DNA from: Vibrio salilacus
GTDB taxonomy: Bacteria > Pseudomonadota > Gammaproteobacteria > Enterobacterales > Vibrionaceae
DNA: 64,000 bases
Assembly (NCBI RefSeq): GCF_002811245.1
Contig: NZ_NIVQ01000001.1
Location: 62,001-126,000, forward strand
Direction of reading: 5' to 3'
Under the pieces are notes generated by a model. The model saw only the letters and a list, made by a program, of their open reading frames with translations. It had not been told where the DNA came from and did not search any database. A program made the position numbers and the translations under genes. Positions 1 to 8,632 of the stretch are shown here, piece after piece (position 1 is the stretch's first letter; the number at the start of each line of letters is the position of its first letter).

Positions 1-1
1 T

Positions 2-895
2 GGCCCTAATGGTTACCAAGTAGGTAACTTCCCACTGGGTTGGAATGAATGCAACGATCGCCTGCGCGATATTACCCGTAGCTTTTGGCGAGGTGATCAT
101 GGCTACCTGAAAGAGTTCGCGACACGTCTTATGGGCTCACGCGATCTCTACAGCGCAGCTAACTGGCCATACAAACTGACCGTCAATTACATTACCTATC
201 ATGATGGCTTCTGCATGCAAGATCTTGTGTCATACAAGCATAAACATAACGAAGCGAATGGCGAGCAAAACCGTGACGGTCACGGTGATAATCGCTCAGA
301 TAACTATGGCGTCGAAGGCCATAGTGAAAATCTTCTGATTGTTGAAAAACGAGAAAAGCAGAAGCGCAACTTTATGGCGAGTCTACTCTTCGCCTTTGGT
401 ATCCCTCATATTCTGACTGCGGATGTCTTGTCTCATAGTCAACAAGGTAACAACAATGCCTATTGCCAAGACAACGACATTAGCTGGCTAAATTGGCAAT
501 CTAGCGACAATAAACAGCGTTTTAAAGCGTGGCTTGCGGATATGGTTAAAGCGCGTCAAACGTATATGGTACCTTTCATTAAGGCATTCAGTGGCAAGCA
601 ACGTAATCAAAATCGCATTTATTGGCGCCGTCTGGATGGGCGTTTTATCGAACACGATGACTGGAACCAACTTAGCTCGCTTGCACTACACTTAGGCATT
701 GGCGAAAAAGGTAATGAGCTGTTCTATTGCATCAACCAAACTAATGCTCCAGCGCGTTTTACCCTACCAGAAGCCGCTAACAGCTGGCTTATGATCTGCA
801 ACACCGACTCGCATGATGTGCACCAGAGTATTGATCACAAGCAAGTCTTAATTGCACCTAGCTCAATGGCCATTTTCTTTACCCAAGGCGTTTAA
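2..895 (+). CDS. glgX: Glycogen debranching enzyme GlgX (3' part, 5' end outside window)
   Basis: The frame is open from the first bases of the window to a TAA at 893-895, so only the C-terminal 297 residues or so are present. The protein belongs to the alpha-amylase superfamily (GH13) and hydrolyses alpha-1,6 branches of limit dextrins made during glycogen breakdown. Visible GH13 segments are GNFPLGWNECNDRLRD, FWRGD, NYITYHDGFCMQDLVSY (the H-D of conserved region IV), and GIPHILTADVLSHSQQGNNN, followed by the short C-terminal beta domain. The motif order matches GlgX rather than pullulanase. The glgB/malP/malQ genes about 36 kb away belong to the same metabolic network. The first internal ATG (131) is not the true start. 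Confidence 0.95.
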   Translation, partial: GPNGYQVGNFPLGWNECNDRLRDITRSFWRGDHGYLKEFATRLMGSRDLYSAANWPYKLTVNYITYHDGFCMQDLVSYKHKHNEANGEQNRDGHGDNRSDNYGVEGHSENLLIVEKREKQKRNFMASLLFAFGIPHILTADVLSHSQQGNNNAYCQDNDISWLNWQSSDNKQRFKAWLADMVKARQTYMVPFIKAFSGKQRNQNRIYWRRLDGRFIEHDDWNQLSSLALHLGIGEKGNELFYCINQTNAPARFTLPEAANSWLMICNTDSHDVHQSIDHKQVLIAPSSMAIFFTQGV

Positions 896-913
896 GTCAC
901 ACAAGCAGATGAG

Positions 914-940
914 TGGCCTATCAACTAAACTGATCGGCCA
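914..940. terminator. Hairpin after glgX, possible terminator
   Basis: TGGCC (914-918) pairs with GGCCA (936-940), and an inner ATCA/TGAT pairing extends the stem. It sits 19 bases after the glgX stop, between convergent genes. No long T tract follows, so termination strength is uncertain. Confidence 0.4.
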
Positions 941-956
941 TAATCTTTGCCATGGG

Positions 957-1388
957 TTACCGTTTACCGTAACGTGCCATCGCTGCTTGCTCTTTCGGCA
1001 CCACCGTTTTGCCAATTGGCGCTAATGAAATCAGCGCGAGTTTCAGGTGCTGCAACGCGAAAGGAATACCGATAATGGTAATAAAACACGCCACCGCCGA
1101 CATAATATGACCAATGGCGAGCCAAATTCCCGCGAGCAAAAACCAAATAATGTTACCAATCGTTCCTAGTGGACTGGTCCCTATATCTAATTCATCGGTT
1201 AATTCGTTGCGACTAACCGCTTCTTGACCGAATGGGAAAAACGAAAAGTTTCCCATCACAAAACACGCACGTCCCCATGGAATCCCAATGATACTAATAA
1301 AGGCCAACAGTCCGAAAAACCACCACATCAGCCCCATAATAATGCCGCCACATAGGAACCAAATAATATTACCTAATACTCTTAGCAC
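957..1388 (-). CDS. YccF domain-containing inner-membrane protein
   Basis: A 143-residue, strongly hydrophobic protein with two copies of the YccF (DUF307) unit. Each carries a GNIIWFLxxG segment (near residues 6 and 77) and a later IIGIPxG/IIGIPF segment (near 35 and 106). Family members are small inner-membrane proteins of unknown biochemical role. The length is close to E. coli YccF (148). It is convergent with glgX and runs in the same direction as the TauE/SafE gene 59 bases upstream, so the two could share a transcript. Function is not inferred beyond membrane location. Confidence 0.88.
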   Translation of the reverse strand: MLRVLGNIIWFLCGGIIMGLMWWFFGLLAFISIIGIPWGRACFVMGNFSFFPFGQEAVSRNELTDELDIGTSPLGTIGNIIWFLLAGIWLAIGHIMSAVACFITIIGIPFALQHLKLALISLAPIGKTVVPKEQAAMARYGKR

Positions 1389-1447
1389 TGCGTTTTTCCT
1401 CGCTAATTAACTATAAACCGATTGATATTGGGGCGATTGCCAAACGC

Positions 1448-2176
1448 CTAGCTCATTCCTTGCCATACCGCAGTACCGCCACTGATTGAACATAGCAACA
1501 GAGCAGCGATACGAATTTGTTGTTTGGGCAAAGTTTGTGTCGTTGCTCGCGCTAACTTATAACCAAGCCATGCAGCCGGGATGAGTGGTACAGAGATCCA
1601 TAAGTGGTGCAAGGTCAGAAAACCGGCAGGAATTTGGATAATAAGCGAAATAATCGAACTAAAGACAAAAAAAGCCGACAGATTACCTCGCAGCTGGTTG
1701 GCTTCTTGATGTTGCAGCAGCAGTGCCATTGGTGGGCCTCCAATCGCCGAACTGGTACCAAAAAAGCCCGAGAAAAAGCCAGCTACGCCCATTCTTGTTG
1801 GCGTAGGCTCAATGCGAAACGGCAATAAACTCACTACCACGGCAAGCAGCACGAGAAATCCAAGCCATAGGGCAAGTAAATCGGTCGATACCATCACCAA
1901 TAGCACGCCACCAGCTATCGAGCCTGGCACTCGGCCAATCAATGCCATCTTCAATCCACCGATTTCAACACTATCACGATGCTTCAACGCGTTAAGTATT
2001 GAAATAAATAACGCCACTAAACAGATAGGCGCAGGCACATAGTCCGGCGAGATCAAAAACAACAGCGGCGCGGCAACAATGGCCAAACCAAAACCAATCG
2101 CGGTTTGAACAAAAGAGCCCAAAAAAATCAGCAACGCGGCAATCATTGCCTCTGGTGTTATCCACTCGGCGAGCAT
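1448..2176 (-). CDS. Sulfite exporter TauE/SafE family permease
   Basis: A 242-residue polytopic membrane protein with about eight hydrophobic segments and the repeated architecture of the TauE/SafE (DUF81) family. The N-terminal half has the ALLIFLGSFVQTAIGFGLAI segment. The second half has the matching GFFSGFFGTSSAIGGPPMAL segment, whose GxxxGxxxGxGGPP-type motif is the family hallmark. Members move organosulfur compounds, sulfite or other organic anions across the inner membrane, and the substrate cannot be told from sequence. Neighbours give no substrate clue. Confidence 0.88.
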   Translation of the reverse strand: MLAEWITPEAMIAALLIFLGSFVQTAIGFGLAIVAAPLLFLISPDYVPAPICLVALFISILNALKHRDSVEIGGLKMALIGRVPGSIAGGVLLVMVSTDLLALWLGFLVLLAVVVSLLPFRIEPTPTRMGVAGFFSGFFGTSSAIGGPPMALLLQHQEANQLRGNLSAFFVFSSIISLIIQIPAGFLTLHHLWISVPLIPAAWLGYKLARATTQTLPKQQIRIAALLLCSISGGTAVWQGMS

Positions 2177-2268
2177 ATAAACCCTTTAATTCAAAGGAAA
2201 ATGAACACCTATCATAGTCCAATTGAACATCTAATCAACCGCGATTATCCACCATGTAACCAATTTAT

Positions 2269-3813
2269 CTATAAGTGATTTAAGTGATTCAGATAGCCTT
2301 GCGCCGTCTCTAACACCGCTTGTTGTGCGTCAGAGTCCATGTTATCCCAAGAACGATAAATCACACCGATACGAGGGTTGGAGGCTAACGTATCACGATG
2401 TTTGACCATAAATCGCCAATACAAGCTGTTCATCGGACAAGAACGCTCACCACTTTTACTCTTAATCTGATAATGACAGCTCTTGCAGTAGTCACTCATA
2501 CGATTGATATACGCACCACTGGCCGCATAAGGCTTGGTACCGACCACACCGCCGTCGGCAAATAGCGCCATTCCACGAGTGTTGGGCATTTCCACCCACT
2601 CAATCGCATCAATATAGATACCTAAATACCAAGCATCGACCTGACTCGGTTCAATTTCGCTGATTAAACAGAAATTCCCCGTTACCATTAAGCGCTGTAT
2701 ATGATGCGCGTACGCATAATCCAACGATTGACCTATCGCTTGACTCAAACAGGCCATTTTGGTTTTGCCATTCCAGAAGTAGTCAGGAAGGTGGTTTTGT
2801 GCCTTAAGATGATTTTTATGCGCATACTCTGGCATGTTGATCCAATAGACACCACGAACATATTCACGCCAACCGATGATTTGTCGGATAAAACCTTCTA
2901 CCTGAGCGATATCAATGTCAGGGTTTTTGGCATAAGCCGACAACGCCGCCTCAACGACCTCAAGCGGGCTTAACATTTTACTGTTGAGCGAGAATGACAG
3001 TCGACTGTGGTATAAGCTCCACTTCGCCGAATGCTGCGTGGTCATCGCATCTTGAAAACGACCAAACAGAGGCAAGCAAACCTGACAAAAATGCGCCAAC
3101 AGTGACAAACTTTGATTGCGGTTAACGGGCCAAAGTAACGTCGGTCCTATTTTGCCTAAGGTACTAATTTTGTGGCGTTCAATGCGCTCAAGTATTGCGT
3201 CGATAGGCACAGAAAACATCAGCGGTTCAGGAAGTTGCTCAATATCGGTTGGTTTGAGCTTATTTCGATTGTTGGCATCATAATTCCACTTTCCGCCCAC
3301 CGGCTTTCCCTGATCCATTAAAATATCAAAGCGCTTACGCATCTTGCGATAAAAATGCTCCATCATCACATGTTTGCCTTTATTGAAATGCTCGCAAATC
3401 TCTGGGTAAGGCAATAAGAAATGCTCCGTTTCAACACGCTGTGATGCACATTGTTCTAGCTTGAGCGCCTCTAACTGTATAGAGAGGCGGTATTCATCGG
3501 GTCTTTGGTACTCAAACTTACTCGCGCCCGTTGTCGCGACATAATGACCAATCAAGTCACTGAGCGAGTCGAACGGCTTAGTTTCATCTAAGGTCAAATG
3601 CAGCACCTGATGGCCTTGCTCTTGCAACTGATAGGAAAACGTCTCCATCGCGGCAAAGAAAGCACATATTTTCTGGATATGATGGCGAGTGTAGTGCGCC
3701 TCTTGATCAAGCTCTGCAATAAGATAAAGCACTGAATCATCGACCTGAGCAAACCATGAATGGTTACTATTAAGCTGATCGCCCAAAATCAGTCGAATGG
3801 TATTAAATTGCAC
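2269..3813 (-). CDS. Iron-sulfur bacterial cryptochrome/photolyase (FeS-BCP, PhrB/CryPro type)
   Basis: A 514-residue FAD protein of the FeS-BCP class, whose members repair (6-4) photoproducts or act as blue-light receptors. The N terminus IRLILGDQLNSNHSWF is typical. A C-terminal cluster CKSC-x12-C, preceded by a distant Cys in TGNFCLISEIEP, gives the four cysteines expected for the 4Fe-4S cluster of this class. Other class segments are GGKWNYDANNRNKL and IIGWREYVRGVYW. It overlaps the upstream CRY-DASH gene by one base (stop/start sharing), so the two are probably translationally coupled. Whether it repairs DNA or signals light cannot be settled from sequence. Confidence 0.9.
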   Translation of the reverse strand: MQFNTIRLILGDQLNSNHSWFAQVDDSVLYLIAELDQEAHYTRHHIQKICAFFAAMETFSYQLQEQGHQVLHLTLDETKPFDSLSDLIGHYVATTGASKFEYQRPDEYRLSIQLEALKLEQCASQRVETEHFLLPYPEICEHFNKGKHVMMEHFYRKMRKRFDILMDQGKPVGGKWNYDANNRNKLKPTDIEQLPEPLMFSVPIDAILERIERHKISTLGKIGPTLLWPVNRNQSLSLLAHFCQVCLPLFGRFQDAMTTQHSAKWSLYHSRLSFSLNSKMLSPLEVVEAALSAYAKNPDIDIAQVEGFIRQIIGWREYVRGVYWINMPEYAHKNHLKAQNHLPDYFWNGKTKMACLSQAIGQSLDYAYAHHIQRLMVTGNFCLISEIEPSQVDAWYLGIYIDAIEWVEMPNTRGMALFADGGVVGTKPYAASGAYINRMSDYCKSCHYQIKSKSGERSCPMNSLYWRFMVKHRDTLASNPRIGVIYRSWDNMDSDAQQAVLETAQGYLNHLNHL

Positions 3814-5096
3814 TATGGTGTCACTCCATGATTGTTGGTCTCAAGCCAGCGGGCAATAAATACCCCGTGTGGATCATACATCGCGGTTTGTTTTTCGAGA
3901 TTAAATTGACGATTTGGATTGGTATCGGCGCCGACTCCCGCCAAATATTGCCAATTGCCCCAATTAGACGCGACATCGTAATCAATCAACTGAGTTTCAA
4001 AGTAAGCCGCACCATAACGCCAGTCTAATCCGAGCTCATGAATAAAGCAGCTGGCGACCAATTGGCGGCCACGGTTTGACATATATCCGGTTTGGCTAAG
4101 CTGGCGCATACAGGCATCAACAATGGCATACCCTGTTCGGCCTTGAACCCAAGCGTCAAAGCGTGCCTGATTAAAATGCTTGCTTACTGCCGCTGTTTTT
4201 AAACCCGAGTGAACAAACAGTCGTTGCCCCTGTTTTATCGCGTACCAATAAAAAAACTCTCGCCACAGCAGCTCAAAATAGATCCAATAGGTCGAGTCAT
4301 TAGCGCCATGCTGAGCTTGATAACTTAAGAGCTGACGCATTATCTGCCTTGGTGATACACACCCGAGCGCAAGCCAAGCAGAGAATTTGGTCGAGTAATC
4401 TTTGCCCTCCAAACCGTTGCGAGTTAGTTTGTACTGACTTGCATTGTGAGTTGCAAAATAGTCTCGGCAATGCTGCAGCCCTGCTGTTGAACCGCCAGTC
4501 AACCATTGCTCGTTGGTCGAGTATTTAACTGGAGCTAGGCTGGCAAAAGGAAGCTCAATCGCTTGCGGCAGTGAACTCACGCTGGCACAAGCAAGTAACT
4601 CAAGCGACTCAACGCGCTTGCGAAACTGCGTGAATGTATTCGGCAATTTGTCGAGATCAAAAGGCAGTTGCTCTGCATGGAACAGGCTGCTGACATTTTC
4701 TTGCCTGACTTTGAGTAACGGGAAAGTTTGCTGCAAAGCTTGTACGCAACGCTGCTCATTGTAACCACTATGTCGATTGCAATAGAGATGAGTGACCTTC
4801 GCGGAGCTGACAAGCTCATGCAGAGCATCAAAAGGGTCCTCGTTTAACATCATTAGCTGTTGGTCGAATTGAGATAGCTGGAAAGCAAGATCGTGTAATG
4901 ACTGATCAATAAATCGTTGTTTCTCAGTGCCAAACTGAGTTTGCTGTGAAAATTGCGCCAAAAAAGGGCTAATCGCAGCAGGGCAATAGACGCAAATCAA
5001 CGCATCCACTTCTTTTGCGGCGAGCGCTAGCAAATTGTTGTCTTCAACTCTTAGGTCATGACTGAACCAATAAAGCCCGATCGTTTGCTGCAACAT
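3813..5096 (-). CDS. Cryptochrome DASH
   Basis: A 427-residue photolyase/cryptochrome-superfamily flavoprotein. The N-terminal alpha/beta antenna domain opens with IGLYWFSHDLRVEDNNLLAL. The FAD domain contains KFSAWLALGCVSPRQI, ELLWREFFYWY and a DASH-type end, GVGADTNPNRQFNLEKQT followed by YDPHGVFIARW. DASH proteins typically repair cyclobutane dimers in single-stranded or loop DNA, and some are light sensors. The start ATG follows AGGAGAG in the messenger sense, giving a good ribosome binding site. It is the first gene of an overlapping pair with the FeS-BCP gene. A hairpin separates it from the DUF2391 gene upstream. Confidence 0.93.
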   Translation of the reverse strand: MLQQTIGLYWFSHDLRVEDNNLLALAAKEVDALICVYCPAAISPFLAQFSQQTQFGTEKQRFIDQSLHDLAFQLSQFDQQLMMLNEDPFDALHELVSSAKVTHLYCNRHSGYNEQRCVQALQQTFPLLKVRQENVSSLFHAEQLPFDLDKLPNTFTQFRKRVESLELLACASVSSLPQAIELPFASLAPVKYSTNEQWLTGGSTAGLQHCRDYFATHNASQYKLTRNGLEGKDYSTKFSAWLALGCVSPRQIMRQLLSYQAQHGANDSTYWIYFELLWREFFYWYAIKQGQRLFVHSGLKTAAVSKHFNQARFDAWVQGRTGYAIVDACMRQLSQTGYMSNRGRQLVASCFIHELGLDWRYGAAYFETQLIDYDVASNWGNWQYLAGVGADTNPNRQFNLEKQTAMYDPHGVFIARWLETNNHGVTP

Positions 5097-5116
5097 TTTC
5101 TCTCCTGTAAAACAAT

Positions 5117-5141
5117 CAGCGAGGCCTAGGTTGCCTCGCTG
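5117..5141 (-). terminator. Rho-independent terminator after DUF2391 gene
   Basis: A perfect 9-bp stem, CAGCGAGGC/GCCTCGCTG with a 7-base loop. In minus-strand sense it is followed by ATTGTTTT. It would separate DUF2391 transcription from the photolyase pair. Confidence 0.65.
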
Positions 5142-5265
5142 AGTTTATACGTAACGACAAGCGTATAGAGTTTAGTTGAGCAAGTTAATTACGCCGTTTG
5201 GTCGGTGTATCGCCGCAGCAATATCGCAAACAATTTGGTGAGATGAATTAACCTTGACTAGAGGA

Positions 5266-5661
5266 TTACTCTTTATCGAAGCTATCAACCACTATCGCGC
5301 CCATAGACGCGGGCATGGCGATGACAATCACTCGCTTTAACGATGTCACGGGATCATCAACCAAGGGAAGTTTGTCGATACACACTAATACCAACGCCAC
5401 CACAAACGCCGCCATGACATAAGCCGAGACGATCCGCAAAACAAACACGCCTTTGCGGTGTTGAATATCGCGTTGAAAGACACTCTCATAAGTAAACAAA
5501 GTCAAAAATGTCAGTGACAAGGTCATTAACATTAATAAGTTACTGGTTGGCAGCGTCTCTCCCAGTCGCCACGCTTCTTCCGAAAAAGAGATCGGTACCG
5601 CCAGCGCAAAAGCGCCGACAAAAATTTGCCCAGCATCTTCAAAATTAAAGCTCAATTTCAT
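5266..5661 (-). CDS. DUF2391 family integral membrane protein
   Basis: About 131 residues from the ATG at 5661 (MKLSFNFEDAGQIFVG). The frame can be extended to a TTG at 5751, but the extra 30 residues look non-native and their start lacks a good ribosome binding site. Four hydrophobic segments are visible. The IFVGAFALAVPISFSEEAW start and the C-terminal MPASMGAIVVDSF segment resemble the DUF2391 (TIGR02587) membrane family, which has no known function. It lies directly upstream of the light-responsive flavoprotein pair but is separated from it by a terminator. Confidence 0.75.
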   Translation of the reverse strand: MKLSFNFEDAGQIFVGAFALAVPISFSEEAWRLGETLPTSNLLMLMTLSLTFLTLFTYESVFQRDIQHRKGVFVLRIVSAYVMAAFVVALVLVCIDKLPLVDDPVTSLKRVIVIAMPASMGAIVVDSFDKE

Positions 5662-5865
5662 GACGATCTCTTTACACAGTCGTTTAACCAGCCAACTGTT
5701 TCGGGCAATTCCGCCTGAATATCCTGAGGCATAATTTTCACCTTCAACCAACCAACACCATAGACAGCAGGATAGACCATAACAGTCGGATATGTAACGT
5801 CTTGTAGATCATAGCGCTACGCTATACACAAAATAGATTGCCTTTATATTCAGCTCGTTATTTTA

Positions 5866-6864
5866 TTATGAAATTAATCGAACAACTAAAGAGCCTGGAG
5901 CGCGCACCGATTCGACGTTATGACTGATAACCGTGCCATTGGATGGCGCAAAGTAGCTATAGATTTCATCACCAAAGCTATTGTATTGCGTTGCAAGTTG
6001 CTGCCCCTGCTCAACTCGCTCTAGCAACGCAACATGACACAGAACAAAGCCTCCTTGCTGGGCCCGAATGCTGGTAATCTGGCTGCCTTCAATGCAAGCA
6101 TTGTTATTCTCAGTGACCTGACCTTCAAGCAATTCATACGCGCGCAATACATTGATTACCCCTTGTGTGGCACGCTCGACCATGGTCAGGTCAGTGTAGC
6201 GCCCTACTCCGACTTCAATCGTGATCGATGGAATCTGCGATCGGTTGTAGACGGTTTCCAAAATGCCCGGATCGCCAGGATCGTTAAGAATGACATCTGG
6301 GTTAATTAGCCTCGCCATACGCAAGGCATCTGCAAGTCGATAATCAGCAAACGCATAAAGCGGGTACGCACTGCCACTGGTCTGTGAGTGAAGATCAATC
6401 GCCAAATCGGCATTAGGCTTGAGTAAGTTCTCCCATAAGCTATGCGCGTAGCGACTGGCATCATCACCATTGGGGTTACCAGGAAACAAACGATTTAGGT
6501 TAGACGAAGAGCTATCAGGCGCTGCAGAGTGAAAGTCGCGACTATGGCGCGCGATACCCGATAAGTTAACCGCTGGCACGATAGTGATACAACCACTTAT
6601 GGTTTGTCCTTCGAGCTCACGCGCAACTTGATGCGCGGTGAGAATACCGTTTTGCTCATCACCATGGACACCCGCCGTAATTACAATCCGCTTACCAGGT
6701 GTTACGCCTTTAAACACTCGAACAGGCAAGGCTTGTGGATGGCCTATCGCATCGGTCGCAACGGCAAACCAAAACTTATGCTCACCTGGTTCAAGCGCGT
6801 TGACGTCCAGCGCTTGCAAGGTCGGGTACATGGGAACAATTGATTGATTTAACGGCTTAGTCAT
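5866..6864 (-). CDS. Succinylglutamate desuccinylase/aspartoacylase-family zinc hydrolase (M14-like)
   Basis: A 332-residue predicted metallo-amidohydrolase. The zinc motif is in AGVHGDEQNGILTAH (H..E). A downstream DLAIDLHSQTSGSAYPLY gives the third zinc ligand, followed by SITIEVGVGR. A C-terminal beta domain (LERVEQGQQLATQYNSFGDEI) resembles the AstE/aspartoacylase family, which removes acyl groups from N-acyl amino acids or related amides. The start at 6864 is preferred because GAGG lies at the right distance and a hairpin (6883-6907) sits just upstream. A longer frame to 6900 would run through that hairpin. It follows the EamA exporter gene in the same direction after 117 bases and may belong to the same pathway. 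The substrate is unknown. Confidence 0.85.
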   Translation of the reverse strand: MTKPLNQSIVPMYPTLQALDVNALEPGEHKFWFAVATDAIGHPQALPVRVFKGVTPGKRIVITAGVHGDEQNGILTAHQVARELEGQTISGCITIVPAVNLSGIARHSRDFHSAAPDSSSSNLNRLFPGNPNGDDASRYAHSLWENLLKPNADLAIDLHSQTSGSAYPLYAFADYRLADALRMARLINPDVILNDPGDPGILETVYNRSQIPSITIEVGVGRYTDLTMVERATQGVINVLRAYELLEGQVTENNNACIEGSQITSIRAQQGGFVLCHVALLERVEQGQQLATQYNSFGDEIYSYFAPSNGTVISHNVESVRAPGSLVVRLIS

Positions 6865-6882
6865 TTTCATCCTCACAGCCAA

Positions 6883-6907
6883 AAGGCGGGTATCCATCAC
6901 CCGCCTT
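6883..6907 (-). terminator. Hairpin between EamA gene and M14-like gene (terminator or attenuator)
   Basis: A 9-bp perfect stem AAGGCGGGT/ACCCGCCTT with a 7-base loop. On the minus strand it ends in CCTTTTGG, a short T run. It could partly terminate transcription from the upstream three-gene unit before the hydrolase. Confidence 0.5.
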
Positions 6908-6981
6908 AGGTTACTCTACTTGCTACTCTAATATGGAACGCCCAGTTTGAGTAGCCTTGAGAGGTTGAAAATGCTGACCAC

Positions 6982-7887
6982 TTAGCTTTCTTTGGTTGAT
7001 GTCACAACAACACTAAATAGAATCAGTCCTCCACCAATCAACTGCATAACACCGAGCGACTCTTGTAACCAGATCATGGCAAACAAAGCGCCAAACAGTG
7101 GTTCACTGCCCATCAACAACGACACGCGCGTGGGTGAGGTACGTCGTACGGCGTAGTTTTGAACATAAAACGCAAACAGTGTGCAAAATACCACCAAATA
7201 GGCCAGCGTCATCCAAAACTCACTACTGGTTGGAATCACTATCTGTGACGCGGGCAAATAAATCAAAGCACAGCTGATCGCAACAAGCGCGACCACCAAA
7301 GATTGCAATGAGGTCAGTGTGGTCGTAGTGATCGCCTTCCCTTCAGTAAAACGCTTGGTTAATGTCACCATTAAAGCGCGCAATAAGGCAGCGGCGAGAA
7401 TAAAGTAGTCACCGCTGTTCAAAGATAATTCAATGTTTTGATTACTGGTCAGCAGCAGCACACCAACCACACTGCATACGGTGAGTAACCATAAGGTATT
7501 ACTGACGCGCTTTTTGTTAATAATCAACTCGGCAAAAGCGGTTAAGATAACCGATAAGCTGATTAAAAACGCCGCATTGGATGCAGAGGTCTGCGAGACC
7601 CCAAACACTTCGCAGAAAAAAATCGCCGATAGAATAAAGCCGGTCGGTATGGCAATCTTCCAGTCTTTGTTGAGTCCTCGGCGAAAGTCTCGAATCACCA
7701 CAGGTAGCATACATAAAAAAGTGATTGAGAAACGAATCGAAATGAATACCAGCACGCTAGTATAAACCAGGGCACTTTTGGTTAGACCATAACTGGTACC
7801 CCAGAATATCGCCACTAACAACAATAGTGATTCGGTTAATGGAAACCTAAAACTTCCTTTTTTTAATTGACCCGCAGCCGTTGTCAT
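6982..7887 (-). CDS. EamA-family (drug/metabolite) transporter
   Basis: A 301-residue protein with ten hydrophobic segments in two EamA repeats, for example LLLLVAIFWGTSYGLTKSAL at the N terminus and MGSEPLFGALFAMIWLQESL in the second repeat. The family includes amino-acid and metabolite exporters such as RhtA and YdcZ-like proteins. It starts one base after the stop of the dioxygenase gene, so the two are almost certainly co-transcribed and coupled. The inferred role is export of the product of the upstream ligase/dioxygenase pair. The substrate is not known. Confidence 0.9.
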   Translation of the reverse strand: MTTAAGQLKKGSFRFPLTESLLLLVAIFWGTSYGLTKSALVYTSVLVFISIRFSITFLCMLPVVIRDFRRGLNKDWKIAIPTGFILSAIFFCEVFGVSQTSASNAAFLISLSVILTAFAELIINKKRVSNTLWLLTVCSVVGVLLLTSNQNIELSLNSGDYFILAAALLRALMVTLTKRFTEGKAITTTTLTSLQSLVVALVAISCALIYLPASQIVIPTSSEFWMTLAYLVVFCTLFAFYVQNYAVRRTSPTRVSLLMGSEPLFGALFAMIWLQESLGVMQLIGGGLILFSVVVTSTKES

Positions 7888-7888
7888 C

Positions 7889-8632
7889 CTATTCCTCCAT
7901 TTTTGTAAAAGCGATCACGAGTACATCCCTGTACGCGCACTTATCTAAGCAAACTGGCGTGATCGGCGACACTTCATGCATGGTGGCAAGGTCATCGGAC
8001 ATCACAATATCGAAGCTCTTATCTAAGGTCAGACGCTCCAATACGTTTTTGTTGTCATCAGTAATCACCGTTTCTCCACCCGTGATATTGGTGCGGTTAA
8101 TCATCAATGAAGCAATATAAGTAACGCCATCACGGTGCAACCCTTCTGGAGTCGGCTTGCCGACACTATGGCCATCAGTAATAATTCGATATGGATGTAA
8201 ACGGATATTCCAGTTGGTTGCTTGTCCTTGCGCCCCATCGTAAACATCACTCATCATCAGCAATAGTTTTTCCAAAATTGGTGACATGATGAATCGGTCA
8301 GTCAAAGGTTCAAAATGGCGTTTCACATCGCCATTTAGTGGATTAACCGCCGCGGGCTGAACGTAAGCTTGATGAGGTAGCATCACCAACTGCTGGCTAT
8401 GTTTGCCCTTATTAAACTGGCCGTAACGTCGATAGCGATAAGTGCCTCCATCGGCCATATACTGGTCACGCTCAAGGTTATGCCAACAGCTTTTAAACCG
8501 CACCACTTCATCAACATTGGTCGCGAGCATGCTGGTCATCTGTTTGCCACTGACAAACACATAGCGATTTTGATTGAGCAAGTTAGCAATGACCGAGGCG
8601 TGTCGTTCTCTGGGCTTCTTAACGATATCCAT
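7889..8632 (-). CDS. 2-oxoglutarate/Fe(II)-dependent dioxygenase, free-amino-acid hydroxylase family (PF10014)
   Basis: A 247-residue protein with the facial triad visible as H166-x-D168 (GLHRDGV) and H219 (TMHEVSPI). It carries the family segment VTYIASLMINRTNITGGET that follows HxD. The family includes the Bacillus isoleucine dioxygenase and related enzymes that hydroxylate free L-amino acids using 2-oxoglutarate and O2. GGAGG lies nine bases before the ATG. The first 14 bases overlap the end of the argininosuccinate-synthase-like gene, and the EamA exporter begins one base after it. The substrate cannot be read from sequence. The neighbouring ligase suggests a non-standard amino acid or amino-acid conjugate. 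Confidence 0.88.
   Translation of the reverse strand: MDIVKKPRERHASVIANLLNQNRYVFVSGKQMTSMLATNVDEVVRFKSCWHNLERDQYMADGGTYRYRRYGQFNKGKHSQQLVMLPHQAYVQPAAVNPLNGDVKRHFEPLTDRFIMSPILEKLLLMMSDVYDGAQGQATNWNIRLHPYRIITDGHSVGKPTPEGLHRDGVTYIASLMINRTNITGGETVITDDNKNVLERLTLDKSFDIVMSDDLATMHEVSPITPVCLDKCAYRDVLVIAFTKMEE

Noticed and set aside
5142-5265. Possible C-terminal fragment of a regulator between DUF2391 and cryptochrome genes (minus strand, residues around CCGDTPTKRRN)
   Set aside because: Too short, without a start or a recognisable helix-turn-helix; resemblance to AraC-type C termini is probably chance.
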